Shown: positions 28,188-38,725, counted from the first letter of the stretch. The stretch is DNA of 64,000 bases from Chromatiaceae bacterium (GCA_027078745.1 JALWWO010000010.1:79758-143757), one strand, 5' to 3'. A program made the numbers and translations. Notes: a model not told the origin generated them from the sequence alone.

Positions 28188-28864
28188 TCCGCTTGGAAAA
28201 CGTTTGCAAGCTGTACAATCAGGGCCAGCACAATGAGGTGCGGGCGATTTGGGAGCTGAGCTTGCAGTTGGCGCCGAATCAAATCACTGTGTTCCGCGGT
28301 CCAAGCGGTTCGGGCAAGAGCACCCTGCTCGCCCTGATCGGTTGCTTGACTCGCCCCACTCGGGGGCGGATCTGGCTGGAAGGGGAACTGCTCTCCAATC
28401 TGCCGGAACGCTTCATGACCCAAGTGCGGCGGGAAACCTTCGGATTCATCTTCCAACGGTTTAACCTCATCCGCGGGATGACGGTTTTGGAGAACCTCCT
28501 GGTGCCCGCCTATCCCCTCGCCCCCCCCTATTCACGACTGCGCGCCCGCGCCATGGAACTGTTGCATCAGTTCCGCTTGGCAGATCGGGCCCACAACAAG
28601 GCGGAATGGCTGTCCGGCGGCGAAGCCCAGCGCACCGCTATTTGCCGCGCCCTGATAAACGATCCCAAAATCCTCATCGCCGATGAGCCCACCGCCAATC
28701 TGGATCGCCAGCTCTCTCGGGAATTCATGGGCTACCTGGAAGGACTTCAGGCAGAGGGAAAAACCGTGCTCATCAGCTCCCATGACCCCCTGGTCTTCGA
28801 GCGTCCGGGCATCGCTCGCATCGTCGCACTCTGCGATGGGCGGTTGTGTTTGAAGGAAGAATAA
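28184..28864 (+). CDS. ABC transporter ATP-binding protein (LolD/MacB-like)
   Basis: A 226-residue ATPase. Walker A is GPSGSGKST, the Q-loop is FIFQRFNLI, the signature is LSGGEAQRTAICRAL, and Walker B is ILIADEPTANLD followed by the switch His in SSHD. It groups by pattern with LolD/MacB/FtsE ATPases that work with FtsX-like permeases. It starts inside the end of the permease gene and is its obvious partner. Confidence 0.92.
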   Translation: MIRLENVCKLYNQGQHNEVRAIWELSLQLAPNQITVFRGPSGSGKSTLLALIGCLTRPTRGRIWLEGELLSNLPERFMTQVRRETFGFIFQRFNLIRGMTVLENLLVPAYPLAPPYSRLRARAMELLHQFRLADRAHNKAEWLSGGEAQRTAICRALINDPKILIADEPTANLDRQLSREFMGYLEGLQAEGKTVLISSHDPLVFERPGIARIVALCDGRLCLKEE

Positions 28865-29232
28865 AGAGTCAGATAAGCCCAGCCTGTCATTCCGGCCGAA
28901 GCGCAGTGAAGAGCCGGAATCCAATCGACAGGAACCGCGGGTGCCGGAACCAGCATCCTCGCCGGCGGCGGTTGCCAAAACAAACCCACCGATTACTCCC
29001 AATCAACCGGTTGTTCCGCCGAAGCCATCGCTGACACCGGAACAAGAACTGCGGGCATTCATCACCTGGGCGGAGACCCATGACATTCCTGAAAGCCGCA
29101 CTGCCGGACAGCATCCGTTCTCTATCTGCTGCGGTAGCAACAATCGCTTCGGGATGAGTCGAAAGACTAACGCTGAATCCCTTCGATTATCCGATCGTGC
29201 CGAGCCTGGGCGGGCGGATCAGGCGGGAGGAA
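28865..29232. other. Intergenic region with a large inverted repeat
   Basis: About 370 bases between the ABC operon and tRNA-Thr on the opposite strand. It holds the inverted repeat listed separately. A plus-strand frame (about 28941-29270) encodes a Pro-rich stretch then SLTPEQELRAFITWAETHDI, which looks protein-like but runs into the tRNA gene and has no convincing start. It may be the remnant of an exported protein. I see nothing else. Confidence 0.45.
28883..28932. repeat. Inverted repeat / REP-like hairpin
   Basis: CCTGTC plus ATTCCGGC (28883-28896) pairs with GCCGGAAT (28913-28920) and GACAGG (28927-28932). This gives a long interrupted stem around a 16-base loop. The core resembles the dispersed intergenic repeats with ATTCCGGC...GCCGGAAT arms found across proteobacterial genomes. 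It lies just after the ABC ATPase gene and could act as a terminator or an mRNA 3' stabiliser. Copy number elsewhere cannot be judged here. Confidence 0.65.
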
Positions 29233-30217
<985 letters not shown>

Positions 30218-30224
30218 CCGGCGC

Positions 30225-30761
30225 TCAGGGATTCGCCCGCAGGCGCTGCTGAATGGCTGCCTGGCGCTGAGCTTCTGCATCTGCTTCCGTGGCGAAGAGG
30301 GGGGAATTCTGCCATTGTCCGCGCTGGGCATCGAACTGGGAAAAGCGATAGCCCTTGCCCACTTTGAACACCGGCGTGATCTCATGTTCCACTTGGGCTT
30401 GCCGCTGGGGATCTGGGGGCACTGTCTGTTCCCCGGGCTCCCGGAAAAAAAACTGGGTGTTCTGGATTTCCCCGTGGGTGTCCAGTTCCACCGCTTCCAG
30501 CCCGGGCAGGCGCTTGAGGAGATAGGCCGCCATGAGCATGCCCAACCGATGGTTTTCCTTTTCCAACGCGGTGAGCAGTTTGTTGGCTACGATCTGCCCC
30601 CGCTGGATCTGGTTGGGCTGTTCGACCCATTCTCGGCTCATCTGCCAGCCCTGATCCATGTCTGCATCCAATTGCGCGAAGAAGTCTTCCGCCTCCGTCA
30701 GGAGCTGGGAAGGCACTTGTAGACTGTATTCCAAATCGTCGATGATGGCCTTGAGCAGCAT
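30225..30761 (-). CDS. Hypothetical protein upstream of gluQ, 178 aa
   Basis: I do not recognise a named family. The protein is soluble and mostly helical in its first 110 residues (LLKAIIDDLEYSLQVPSQLL, NQIQRGQIVANKLLTALEKE). A Gln-rich C-terminal part is predicted to be less ordered. It has the look of a conserved gammaproteobacterial protein of unknown function. It is followed 7 bases later by gluQ and so probably shares its transcript. Confidence 0.75.
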   Translation of the reverse strand: MLLKAIIDDLEYSLQVPSQLLTEAEDFFAQLDADMDQGWQMSREWVEQPNQIQRGQIVANKLLTALEKENHRLGMLMAAYLLKRLPGLEAVELDTHGEIQNTQFFFREPGEQTVPPDPQRQAQVEHEITPVFKVGKGYRFSQFDAQRGQWQNSPLFATEADAEAQRQAAIQQRLRANP

Positions 30762-30932
30762 TTGATCTCCGCACCCTAGGCTCTAGACGGGTGCGACCTC
30801 CGTTGATTGCCGTGCAGAAATGAGGTGCTCATCGTGGTTCCGGGAACTGCTCCGATGGAGCACCTGTCTAGGATAGCCGGATCCGGGGGCATGGGCGGCT
30901 AGCGCAATCCCCCTCCCCGGTTCCGATCTCGA

Positions 30933-30938
30933 TATAAT
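30933..30938 (+). promoter_or_regulatory. Possible -10 element upstream of ctpA
   Basis: A perfect TATAAT lies 35 bases before the ctpA start codon, in an otherwise GC-rich gap of 212 bases. No good -35 TTGACA is seen at the expected distance, so the assignment rests on the -10 and the position alone. Confidence 0.35.
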
Positions 30939-30973
30939 GCATTCAACCTTCCGTTAGTTTCATCTGAGCCTTT

Positions 30974-32332
30974 ATGCGTGCCAACCTCTTTGTTCCCCTC
31001 TTGTCCCTCGGCCTGTTCCTGAGCTTTGGCCTTTCCCTGCGGGGAGAAGAGCCCCCAACGGAGAAGCCGCAGCCCACCGCCACCCCGTTAGAAGAACTGC
31101 GTCTGTTCGCAGAGATCTTCGGTCGCATTAAGAGCGACTATGTGGAACCGGTGGACGACCGCACCTTGCTGGAAAACGCCATCCGGGGAATGCTCTCTGG
31201 GCTGGATCCCCATTCCTCTTATCTGAACGAAGAGGAATATCGGGAATTGCAGGTGGGCACCTCCGGAGAATTCGGGGGCTTGGGCATCGAAGTGGGGGTG
31301 GAAGATGGCTTTCTCAAAGTCATCGCCCCCATCGATGACACCCCAGCCCAGCGGGCGGGCATCCAGGCGGGAGACCTCATCGTCCGCATCGATGGGAAGC
31401 CCACCAAGGGCATGGATCTCAGCAAAGCGGTTCAGCTCATGCGGGGAAAACCGGGCACCAAGATCAAGCTTATGGTGCTGCGGGAGGGGAAGGACAAACC
31501 CTTCTCTGTGGAGATCACACGGGCAGTGATCCACATTGCCAGCGTTAAGCATCAATTGTTGCAGCCCGGCTACGGCTACGTGCGCATCGCCCATTTCCAA
31601 TCGGGCACCACCGATGATCTGCTCAAGGCGGTGGACCAGCTGATACAGGAGAACGAAGGGAAGCAGCTCAAGGGCCTGGTGCTAGATCTGCGAAACAACC
31701 CCGGGGGCGTGCTGAACGGCGCGGTCGGGGTCAGCGATGCCTTTCTGACCGCTGGGTTGATCGTCTCCACCAAGGGCCGGTTGGCAGATGCGGTGCTCGA
31801 ATTCCAGGCGGGGCCCGATGATATTTTGGACGGTGCGCCCCTGGTGGTCTTGGTGAACGGGGGTTCCGCCTCCGCCTCCGAGATCGTCGCCGGTGCCCTC
31901 CAAGACCATCAGCGGGCCATCATCCTGGGTACGCGCACCTTCGGCAAGGGCTCGGTGCAAACCATCGTGCCTATCAACCATCGCCGAGCCCTGAAGCTCA
32001 CCACCGCCCGCTACTACACCCCCTCCGGCCGGTCGATTCAAGCCCAGGGCATCGAACCAGATATTCGCCTTTACCCGGGCAAGCTCAAGCTCGCCGAACA
32101 GGCCGACGGAGGCGGGCCCCTGCGGGAAGCGGATCTGGTCCATCATCTGGAAAATCCGAAATCCGAAAATGCGGACCAGGAAAAACCCGAGGCGACCCAG
32201 GCGGAAACATCCTCGAAACCCGCGGAAAAGGCGAAAAAGGAAGAAAACCGCGCCTTGCTCGAAGATTATCAGATCAACGAAGCGCTGAATATCCTGCGCG
32301 CCCTCAGCCTGTACAACCGGAGAGAGAACTAG
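30974..32332 (+). CDS. ctpA: Carboxy-terminal processing protease CtpA (S41)
   Basis: A 452-residue periplasmic S41 protease. A signal peptide (1-24) is followed by the SGLDPHSSYL motif, a PDZ domain (about 85-170) and the catalytic domain with Ser300 (GGSASASEI) and Lys325 (FGKGSVQT), spaced 25 residues apart as in known members. A charged Glu/Lys/Ala tail (about 385-430) precedes the conserved C-terminal helix. Such proteases trim or degrade envelope proteins, including peptidoglycan hydrolases. It begins a plus-strand run of six closely spaced genes ending with gspF. Confidence 0.94.
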   Translation: MRANLFVPLLSLGLFLSFGLSLRGEEPPTEKPQPTATPLEELRLFAEIFGRIKSDYVEPVDDRTLLENAIRGMLSGLDPHSSYLNEEEYRELQVGTSGEFGGLGIEVGVEDGFLKVIAPIDDTPAQRAGIQAGDLIVRIDGKPTKGMDLSKAVQLMRGKPGTKIKLMVLREGKDKPFSVEITRAVIHIASVKHQLLQPGYGYVRIAHFQSGTTDDLLKAVDQLIQENEGKQLKGLVLDLRNNPGGVLNGAVGVSDAFLTAGLIVSTKGRLADAVLEFQAGPDDILDGAPLVVLVNGGSASASEIVAGALQDHQRAIILGTRTFGKGSVQTIVPINHRRALKLTTARYYTPSGRSIQAQGIEPDIRLYPGKLKLAEQADGGGPLREADLVHHLENPKSENADQEKPEATQAETSSKPAEKAKKEENRALLEDYQINEALNILRALSLYNRREN

Positions 32333-32334
32333 CG

Positions 32335-32883
32335 ATGCCCTCTGTACTCATCCCTTTAGCAGAAGGTTGCGAAGAACTCGAAGCCGTTACCCTCATCGAT
32401 CTGTTGCGCCGCGCTCAGATCGAAGTGATCACCGCGGGGCTCAAGCCCGGGCCGGTGCGGTGCAGCCGGCAGACGGTCTTAGTGCCGGATGTGGAATTGG
32501 ATGCGGTGCTGGAACGGGATTTCGATCTGATCGTGCTCCCCGGCGGATTACCGGGCACCACGAATCTGGATGCAGATCCCCGCATTCATCAGCTGCTCAA
32601 ACGCCACCATGAACAGGGGCGCTATACGGCAGCTATCTGCGCAGCCCCTCAGGTCTTGGCCCATGCTGGGCTGCTCCAGGGAAAATCTGCCACCAGTTAT
32701 CCGGGCGTGCTCTCTGCCCGAGACTATCCCGAAGTGCGTGTGCTGGAATCACCGGTGGTGAGAGATGGTCAGGTGATCACTTCCCGCGGACCCGGCACCG
32801 CCATGGATTTCGCCCTGCAGCTGATCGAAGTCTTAGCGGGCTCCGATCGTCGGCAGGAAGTGGAAGCCCAGCTCGTCCGCTGA
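32335..32883 (+). CDS. yajL: DJ-1/PfpI family protein YajL
   Basis: A 182-residue DJ-1 superfamily protein. The nucleophile elbow is AAICAAPQVLAHAGLL, with a reactive cysteine near residue 101. The acid partner is in PLAEGCEELEAV, and LPGGLPGTTNL is also present. E. coli YajL protects proteins under oxidative stress; glyoxalase or deglycase activity is debated. It lies two bases after ctpA. Confidence 0.9.
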   Translation: MPSVLIPLAEGCEELEAVTLIDLLRRAQIEVITAGLKPGPVRCSRQTVLVPDVELDAVLERDFDLIVLPGGLPGTTNLDADPRIHQLLKRHHEQGRYTAAICAAPQVLAHAGLLQGKSATSYPGVLSARDYPEVRVLESPVVRDGQVITSRGPGTAMDFALQLIEVLAGSDRRQEVEAQLVR

Positions 32884-32911
32884 GCCGAATGGATGCGCAC
32901 TGGCCGAGCGG

Positions 32912-33937
32912 ATGCGAGATCTAGGCGTTGCCCTGCTCCTCGCCTTCGGCATCGCTGCCCTAGGGACCCAACTGCTCGCCCGCTCGTCCGCTCGGCTGCG
33001 CTTCCTGTTGGATCAGGCTAACGCCCGCTCCCTGCATCGGGGCGCCATCCCCCGCGCCGGTGGTATCGCCCTCTTCCTAGGCCTGGGCGCGGGCGTGCTG
33101 CTCGGAGGGCCGGAGGCCCTGCCCCCCGCCTGGCCCTGGATCGCCAGCGCCCTGGGTCTCGTCGCCCTGGTCTCCCTCTGGGATGATGCGGGGGAGGTCC
33201 ATCCGCTGTTCCGCCTCTTCGTGCAGACGCTCGCCGCTTTGGTGCTCCTGGCGGGCGGGCTGCGCTGGTCGCCCCTCGCCCTGCCCGGGCTGTCCTATCC
33301 ACCGCCGGATTTGCTGGCCGAGCTGCTGACCCTGCTCTATCTCCTCTGGCACATCAATTTGTATAACTTCATGGATGGCATAGACGGCTTGGCGGGGGGC
33401 ATGGCATTGTTCGGCTTCGGCACCCTGGGCTTCCTGGGCTGGCAGGCGGGGGCGTGGGATTTCGCTCTGGTCAACGGGCTGATCGCCGCCGCTGCGGCCG
33501 GATTCTTGACCGGCAATCTGCCCCCCGCCCGCATCTTTCTGGGGGATCTGGGTTCCACCGGCCTGGGCCTGCTGGCCGGTTCCCTGTCCCTGCTCGGCGC
33601 CCAGCAAGGTTTATTTCCCCTCTGGATTGCCTGGCTGATCTTCTCCCCCTTTCTCTGGGATGCCACCTGGACCTTGCTGCGCCGTGCTTTTCGGGGGGAA
33701 GTCCTGTGGCAGCCCCATCGATCCCACCATTATCAACGCCTGGTGCTGGCGGGTTGGTCCCAGAAGAAAACCCTGGGTTTTGCCTATGCGCTCATGCTCG
33801 CCTGTAGTCTCAGCGCCCTGGCCGCGCTTCGCATGGATTCCAGAGAACAGGCTTGGCTCATCGGGGCCTGGGTCTGTGTCTACGGACTGTTGAGCGCTCG
33901 GGTAGAACAGATCGCAGGCCATGAACCCCTGGTTTGA
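32912..33937 (+). CDS. WecA/WbpL-type undecaprenyl-phosphate glycosyltransferase
   Basis: A 341-residue polytopic membrane protein with about ten hydrophobic segments. It is a member of the polyprenyl-phosphate N-acetylhexosamine-1-phosphate transferase family. Key loops are seen: PRAGGIALF, LWDDAGEVHPLFR, NFMDGIDGLAGG, GDLGSTGLGLLAG and PHRSHHYQRL. It would initiate O-antigen or exopolysaccharide units on undecaprenyl phosphate. The next gene overlaps it by 17 bases and makes a UDP-sugar of the type WbpL uses, so the two are likely one pathway. Confidence 0.9.
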   Translation: MRDLGVALLLAFGIAALGTQLLARSSARLRFLLDQANARSLHRGAIPRAGGIALFLGLGAGVLLGGPEALPPAWPWIASALGLVALVSLWDDAGEVHPLFRLFVQTLAALVLLAGGLRWSPLALPGLSYPPPDLLAELLTLLYLLWHINLYNFMDGIDGLAGGMALFGFGTLGFLGWQAGAWDFALVNGLIAAAAAGFLTGNLPPARIFLGDLGSTGLGLLAGSLSLLGAQQGLFPLWIAWLIFSPFLWDATWTLLRRAFRGEVLWQPHRSHHYQRLVLAGWSQKKTLGFAYALMLACSLSALAALRMDSREQAWLIGAWVCVYGLLSARVEQIAGHEPLV

Positions 33938-35765
33938 ACGGTTGCGCTCCCGCACCACCGCCTTCGCGCACGACCTGTTCATGCTGCCCATCGCCTGGCT
34001 CCTGGCCTATTGGTTGCGGTTCAACCTGGGGGAAATCCCCGCGCCCTATTTCCAAACCGCTCTCCTTGCCCTGCCTCTGGTGATCTCGGTGCAAGGCGCG
34101 GTGAACTGGTGGTTTGGACTCTACCGAGGAGTCTGGCGGTTCGCCTCCCTCCCCGATCTGATCCGCATTCTAAAGGCCGTGGCTGTGGGCACGGCGGCCA
34201 TCCTCTTCTTGCTCTTCCTCTTCAACCGAATGGCCTTCGTCCCCCGCTCTGTGCCCGTGCTCTACGGCATTTTGCAACTCTTTCTCCTGGCGGGCCCGCG
34301 CCTGCTCTACCGTTGGCTTAAGGACCATCGGCTCATGCTGCGGGAAGGGAAGCGGGTGCTCATCGTGGGGGCGGGGCGGGCCGGGGAAATGCTGGTGCGG
34401 GATCTTCTGCGGGATCCCGAAGCCCCCTATCTGCCGGTGGCCTTTGTGGATGACAAGCTGCGCCATCACGGGGGGGAAGTCCAGGGCGTGCCCATCCGAG
34501 GCACCACGGATCAGCTCCCCGCGCTGGCGGAAGCGTTGCAGATCGATCTGATCCTGCTCGCCATCCCCAGTGCCACTGCCAAGCAGATGCAACGGCTTGT
34601 TTCTCTGTGCGAGCAATCGGGCCGTCCCTTCCGCACTGTGCCCCAACTCAGCGATCTCATCAACGATCAGCGCTCCTTCCGGCAGATTCGCCCGGTGCGC
34701 ATCGAAGATCTGTTGGGGCGGGAACCAGTGCGCCTGGACTGGGAAGGCATTCGGCAAGGCATCGCGGGCAAGCGGGTGTTGATCACCGGTGGGGGCGGGT
34801 CCATTGGTTCAGAACTGTGCAGACAGCTCGCCCGAGCGGGTACCGATTCCCTCATCATCGCAGATCATTCGGAATTCAATCTTTATAAGATCGACCGAGA
34901 GCTAAACGGCGGTGCCGCGCCCAAGGTGCTGAGCCGGCTGGTGGATGTGGTGGATGCCCAAGCGCTGGATCAGCTCTTCGCGCATACTCGTCCGGAAATC
35001 GTCTTCCACGCCGCCGCCTACAAACATGTTCCCCTGTTAGAACATCAGGTGCGGGCGGCGGTGCGCAACAATGTGCTGGGCACCCAGCGGGTGGCAGAAG
35101 CGGCGGATCGCTGGCAGTGCGAACGCTTTGTGCTCATCTCCACAGATAAGGCCGTGCATCCCGCCAATGTGATGGGGGCTACCAAGCGCATCGCTGAACG
35201 CCTCTGTCAGGACTACGACCGCCGTTCCCGCACCAGTTACACGGCGGTTCGGTTCGGCAATGTGCTGGGCTCCGCCGGCAGCGTGGTGCCCCTGTTCCGC
35301 CAGCAGATCGAGCGGGGTGGGCCGGTCACAGTCACCCATCCGGAGATCCAGCGGTTTTTCATGACCATCCCCGAAGCCTGTCAGCTCATCATGCAAGCGG
35401 CTGTGCTCGGGCAGGGCGGAGAAATCTTTGTGCTCGACATGGGAGAACCCATTAAAATTCGCTATCTCGCGGAGCAGATGATCCGCCTCTCCGGCAAGCG
35501 ACCCGGGGAGGATATCCCCATCGAATACATCGGATTGCGTCCGGGGGAAAAGCTCTATGAGGAGCTGTTTTATCGCACAGAAGCGCTGATCCCTACGGAT
35601 CATCCCCAGATCCGCATGGCCCAAGCCCAGGAAGCGCCGGATCCGGGGTTTGCCCGGGCGCTGAACTGCCTGCTCGCCGCGTTGGATGGGGAAGAAGCGC
35701 GGTTGCGCGATCGGCTCGCCGAATGCTTGTCCTCGATTGCTCAAACGGAAGAAGCCCATGTCTGA
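33921..35765 (+). CDS. WbpM/CapD-type UDP-GlcNAc 4,6-dehydratase
   Basis: A 614-residue protein. An N-terminal membrane region of about four helices (to residue 125) is followed by a first Rossmann domain (LIVGAGRAGEMLVRDLL). The C-terminal SDR dehydratase domain has NAD site GGGGSIGSELCRQL and the family STDKAVHPANVMGATK motif, in which Met replaces the usual catalytic Tyr. It converts UDP-GlcNAc to the 4-keto-6-deoxy sugar used for QuiNAc or FucNAc. Length is typical of WbpM-class proteins. Confidence 0.92.
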   Translation: MNPWFERLRSRTTAFAHDLFMLPIAWLLAYWLRFNLGEIPAPYFQTALLALPLVISVQGAVNWWFGLYRGVWRFASLPDLIRILKAVAVGTAAILFLLFLFNRMAFVPRSVPVLYGILQLFLLAGPRLLYRWLKDHRLMLREGKRVLIVGAGRAGEMLVRDLLRDPEAPYLPVAFVDDKLRHHGGEVQGVPIRGTTDQLPALAEALQIDLILLAIPSATAKQMQRLVSLCEQSGRPFRTVPQLSDLINDQRSFRQIRPVRIEDLLGREPVRLDWEGIRQGIAGKRVLITGGGGSIGSELCRQLARAGTDSLIIADHSEFNLYKIDRELNGGAAPKVLSRLVDVVDAQALDQLFAHTRPEIVFHAAAYKHVPLLEHQVRAAVRNNVLGTQRVAEAADRWQCERFVLISTDKAVHPANVMGATKRIAERLCQDYDRRSRTSYTAVRFGNVLGSAGSVVPLFRQQIERGGPVTVTHPEIQRFFMTIPEACQLIMQAAVLGQGGEIFVLDMGEPIKIRYLAEQMIRLSGKRPGEDIPIEYIGLRPGEKLYEELFYRTEALIPTDHPQIRMAQAQEAPDPGFARALNCLLAALDGEEARLRDRLAECLSSIAQTEEAHV

Positions 35766-37509
35766 TGCCCAAGTGCTGGCGGAACGACAGGAAGCGCCGC
35801 TCGGCTTAGAAGATTTGCCGGAAGCTGCGGAAATGAGCCCAGCCGATCAGGTGCTCGCCCATCTGCAGGAAGCAGAGAAGCTTTCTCCGGGGGATCTCCA
35901 CCGCGCAAAACGATTGGCGGAGGAAAGTGGCGATCCCTTGCTCCGGCTGTTGGTGCGCCTAGGGCTGGTCTCGGAACGGGACCTGGCCCAAGCGTTCTCA
36001 AAGGTGTTGGGACTTGATCTCGTGGAAGCCAAGGATTTTCCCGAGGAACCGATCGCTGCGGAGTGCCTGAGCCTGCGCTTCCTACAAGACAGCCAGATCT
36101 TGCCCTTGGCTGAGCGGGAAGAGGTGCTGATCGTGGCCTTTGCAGATCCCACGGATGCTTTCGCGCGGGAAGCGGTGGCCGCCGCCGCAGGCAAGGCTGT
36201 TCAAGCCAAGGTAGCCCTGCCCAGCGAGATCGATGCGGCCCTGGAACGCATCTATGCCCAGGATGAACCGGAAGAAGCGCTGATCGATGAAGCGCTGGGG
36301 GAGGTGAACGAGGAGGACATCGAACACCTCAAGGACCTGGCGAGCGAAGCGCCGGTCATCCGGTTGGTGAACCAGATCATTCAACGGGCGGTGGAATCCC
36401 GGGCTTCGGACATCCACATCGAACCCTTTGAAGATGAACTGCGGGTGCGGTATCGGGTGGATGGTATGCTCACCGCCGTTTCCTCCCCACCCGCCCGCTC
36501 CACCGCAGCGGTGATCTCCCGCATCAAGATCATGGCGAAGCTCAACATCGCCGAGCGCCGTTTGCCCCAGGATGGTCGCATTCCCCTGCGCGTCCAGGGC
36601 AAGGAACTGGATCTGCGGGTGTCCACCGTACCCACGATGTTTGGAGAAAGCGTGGTCATGCGCCTCTTGGACAAGGAAAGCGTGCGCTTTGACTTCGATG
36701 CCTTGGGCTTCGACGGCAACCCCCGAGAACGGTTGGAGCAGGTGTTGGACATGCCCTATGGCATTCTGCTGGTTACCGGCCCCACGGGCAGCGGCAAGAG
36801 CACTACCTTATACACCGCCCTCAGCCGCCTGAACACGCAAGCGCGGAAGATCATCACGGTGGAAGATCCGGTGGAATACCAGCTGGCTGGCATCAATCAA
36901 ATCCAGGTGAAACCCCAGATCGGCATGACCTTCGCCAGCGCCCTGCGGTCCATCGTGCGCCAGGACCCGGACATCATCATGGTGGGGGAGATGCGGGATC
37001 TGGAAACCGCCCGCATCGCTGTGCAATCCGCCCTCACCGGCCATATGGTGCTCTCCACCCTGCACACCAATGACGCCGCTAGCGGGGTCACCCGTCTGCT
37101 GGACATGGGCGTGGAAGATTATCTACTCACTTCCACCATCAACGGCATTTTGGCCCAACGGCTGGTCCGCCGGCTCTGCCCCCATTGTCGGGAAGCCTAT
37201 GCGCCCTTGCCGGAACTGGTGGCGAAATTCCGCCGCGTCGCGCCCGATCTCCATTCCGTCCGCCTCTTCCGGGCCAAGGGTTGCGAACAGTGCAACGGCA
37301 CCGGCTATCGGGGGCGGCTGGTCATCGCGGAAATGCTGCGCATGAGCGACCCGATCCGGCGGGCGGTCTTGGAACATGCCACGGCGACGGAGATCCAGCG
37401 CATCGCGCGGGAGGAAGGGATGCTCACCATGTATGAAGACGGCCTGCGTAAGTCTTTGTTGGGATGGACCACCTTGGAAGAGGTGCTGCGGGTGGCGGAG
37501 GAGCATTAG
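35758..37509 (+). CDS. gspE: Type II secretion ATPase GspE
   Basis: A 583-residue secretion ATPase. An N-terminal N1/N2 region is somewhat extended and acidic (to about residue 190). The catalytic domain follows with Walker A GPTGSGKS (341-348), the Asp box (VEDPVEY), the Walker B/His boxes, and a tetracysteine zinc site (LCPHC and GCEQCNGTGYRGR). The end EGMLTMYEDGLRKSLLGWTT is GspE-like, not PilB-like. The start at 35758 overlaps the dehydratase stop. Only gspE and gspF are here; the rest of the T2SS must lie elsewhere. Confidence 0.93.
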   Translation: MSDAQVLAERQEAPLGLEDLPEAAEMSPADQVLAHLQEAEKLSPGDLHRAKRLAEESGDPLLRLLVRLGLVSERDLAQAFSKVLGLDLVEAKDFPEEPIAAECLSLRFLQDSQILPLAEREEVLIVAFADPTDAFAREAVAAAAGKAVQAKVALPSEIDAALERIYAQDEPEEALIDEALGEVNEEDIEHLKDLASEAPVIRLVNQIIQRAVESRASDIHIEPFEDELRVRYRVDGMLTAVSSPPARSTAAVISRIKIMAKLNIAERRLPQDGRIPLRVQGKELDLRVSTVPTMFGESVVMRLLDKESVRFDFDALGFDGNPRERLEQVLDMPYGILLVTGPTGSGKSTTLYTALSRLNTQARKIITVEDPVEYQLAGINQIQVKPQIGMTFASALRSIVRQDPDIIMVGEMRDLETARIAVQSALTGHMVLSTLHTNDAASGVTRLLDMGVEDYLLTSTINGILAQRLVRRLCPHCREAYAPLPELVAKFRRVAPDLHSVRLFRAKGCEQCNGTGYRGRLVIAEMLRMSDPIRRAVLEHATATEIQRIAREEGMLTMYEDGLRKSLLGWTTLEEVLRVAEEH

Positions 37510-37512
37510 CTC

Positions 37513-38721
37513 ATGCCGAACTATGCTTATAAGGCTGTGCGCATGGACGGGGAGACCGTCGAAGGGGAGATGGAAGCGCCAGAGGAAGCGGCGGTGATCC
37601 ATCAGTTGCAGCGGGATGGGCTGATTCCCCTTCAGGTGCGATCTACCACCAGCTTTCGCCATCAGCTGACCCGCCGTCGGGTGCAGCATCTGACCCGGAA
37701 GGAAATCGGCATCCTCACCCGAGAGCTAGCGACCCTGCTGGAAGCGGGGCTGACGCTGGATCGCTCCCTGCAAATCCTTTTAGAACTCAGCGAAGATGAG
37801 CGCTTGAGTCGAGTGCTGCGGGATCTTCAGGAGCGGGTTCGGGGCGGTTCCACCTTTTCCGCTGCCTTGGAAGCCCAGAAAGATCAGTTTCCCCGCCTCT
37901 ACATCAACATGGTGCGAGCGGGGGAAGCCAGCGGTGCCTTGGATGGGGTGCTCCTCCGGCTGGCCGACTATCTGGAGCGCGCGGAGGAACTGCGGGGCAC
38001 CGTGCAATCCGCCCTGGTCTATCCGACCATCCTGCTGGTGGTCGCCGGGCTTTCGGTCATCCTGCTGTTGGTCTTTGTGGTGCCCAAGTTTGCGGTGCTG
38101 TTCGAGGACATGGGCGCTGCCCTGCCCTTGCCCACCCAGATCGTCATGGGCATCGGGGATTTCTTCCGGAATTACTGGTGGGCCCTGCTGGTGGCCCTGG
38201 CGCTCATCGCCTTGGGGATCGAGCATGCCTTGAAGAAACCCGAGGTGCGGGACCGCTTCGATGCCTATGTGCTGCGCATGCCCCTGTTCGGGGATCTGGT
38301 GTGGAAGATGGAGACCGCCCGCTTCTGCCACACCCTTTCTACCCTGTTGAAGAACGGCTTGCCCCTGCTCAACGCCCTCAATCTGGCGAAGGAAGTGGTG
38401 AACAACCGCCGCCTTCTGGCCCTGTTGGCGGAGGCCAGCCAGGATCTGAAGCACGGCAAAGGGCTGGCAGAGCCCATCGCCAAGCGAGAGATCCTGCCCC
38501 AGATGGCCTTGCAGATGATCCGCGTGGGGGAGGAATCCGGCCATCTGGATGCCATGCTCACCAAGGTGGCCCAGATCTATGAGAAGGAAACCCAGGCGAG
38601 CATCAAACGCCTGCTCAATCTGCTGGAACCCGCCCTCATCATCGGTCTAGGCATCACCGTGGCCGGCATCATCATCTCCATCATCGTGCCCATCCTTGGG
38701 GCGAATCAGCTGGTCATGTAA
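37513..38721 (+). CDS. gspF: Type II secretion inner-membrane protein GspF
   Basis: A 402-residue GspF. The N-terminus (NYAYKAVRMDGETVEGEMEA) is typical. The duplicated cytoplasmic domain is seen in LTRELATLLEAGLTLDRSL and CHTLSTLLKNGLPLLNALN. Membrane segments lie near residues 170-192, 218-238 and 370-395. It is the platform protein that couples GspE to pseudopilus assembly. It starts 3 bases after gspE and ends convergently 4 bases from the NosL-like gene. Confidence 0.95.
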   Translation: MPNYAYKAVRMDGETVEGEMEAPEEAAVIHQLQRDGLIPLQVRSTTSFRHQLTRRRVQHLTRKEIGILTRELATLLEAGLTLDRSLQILLELSEDERLSRVLRDLQERVRGGSTFSAALEAQKDQFPRLYINMVRAGEASGALDGVLLRLADYLERAEELRGTVQSALVYPTILLVVAGLSVILLLVFVVPKFAVLFEDMGAALPLPTQIVMGIGDFFRNYWWALLVALALIALGIEHALKKPEVRDRFDAYVLRMPLFGDLVWKMETARFCHTLSTLLKNGLPLLNALNLAKEVVNNRRLLALLAEASQDLKHGKGLAEPIAKREILPQMALQMIRVGEESGHLDAMLTKVAQIYEKETQASIKRLLNLLEPALIIGLGITVAGIIISIIVPILGANQLVM

Positions 38722-38725
38722 GGCC

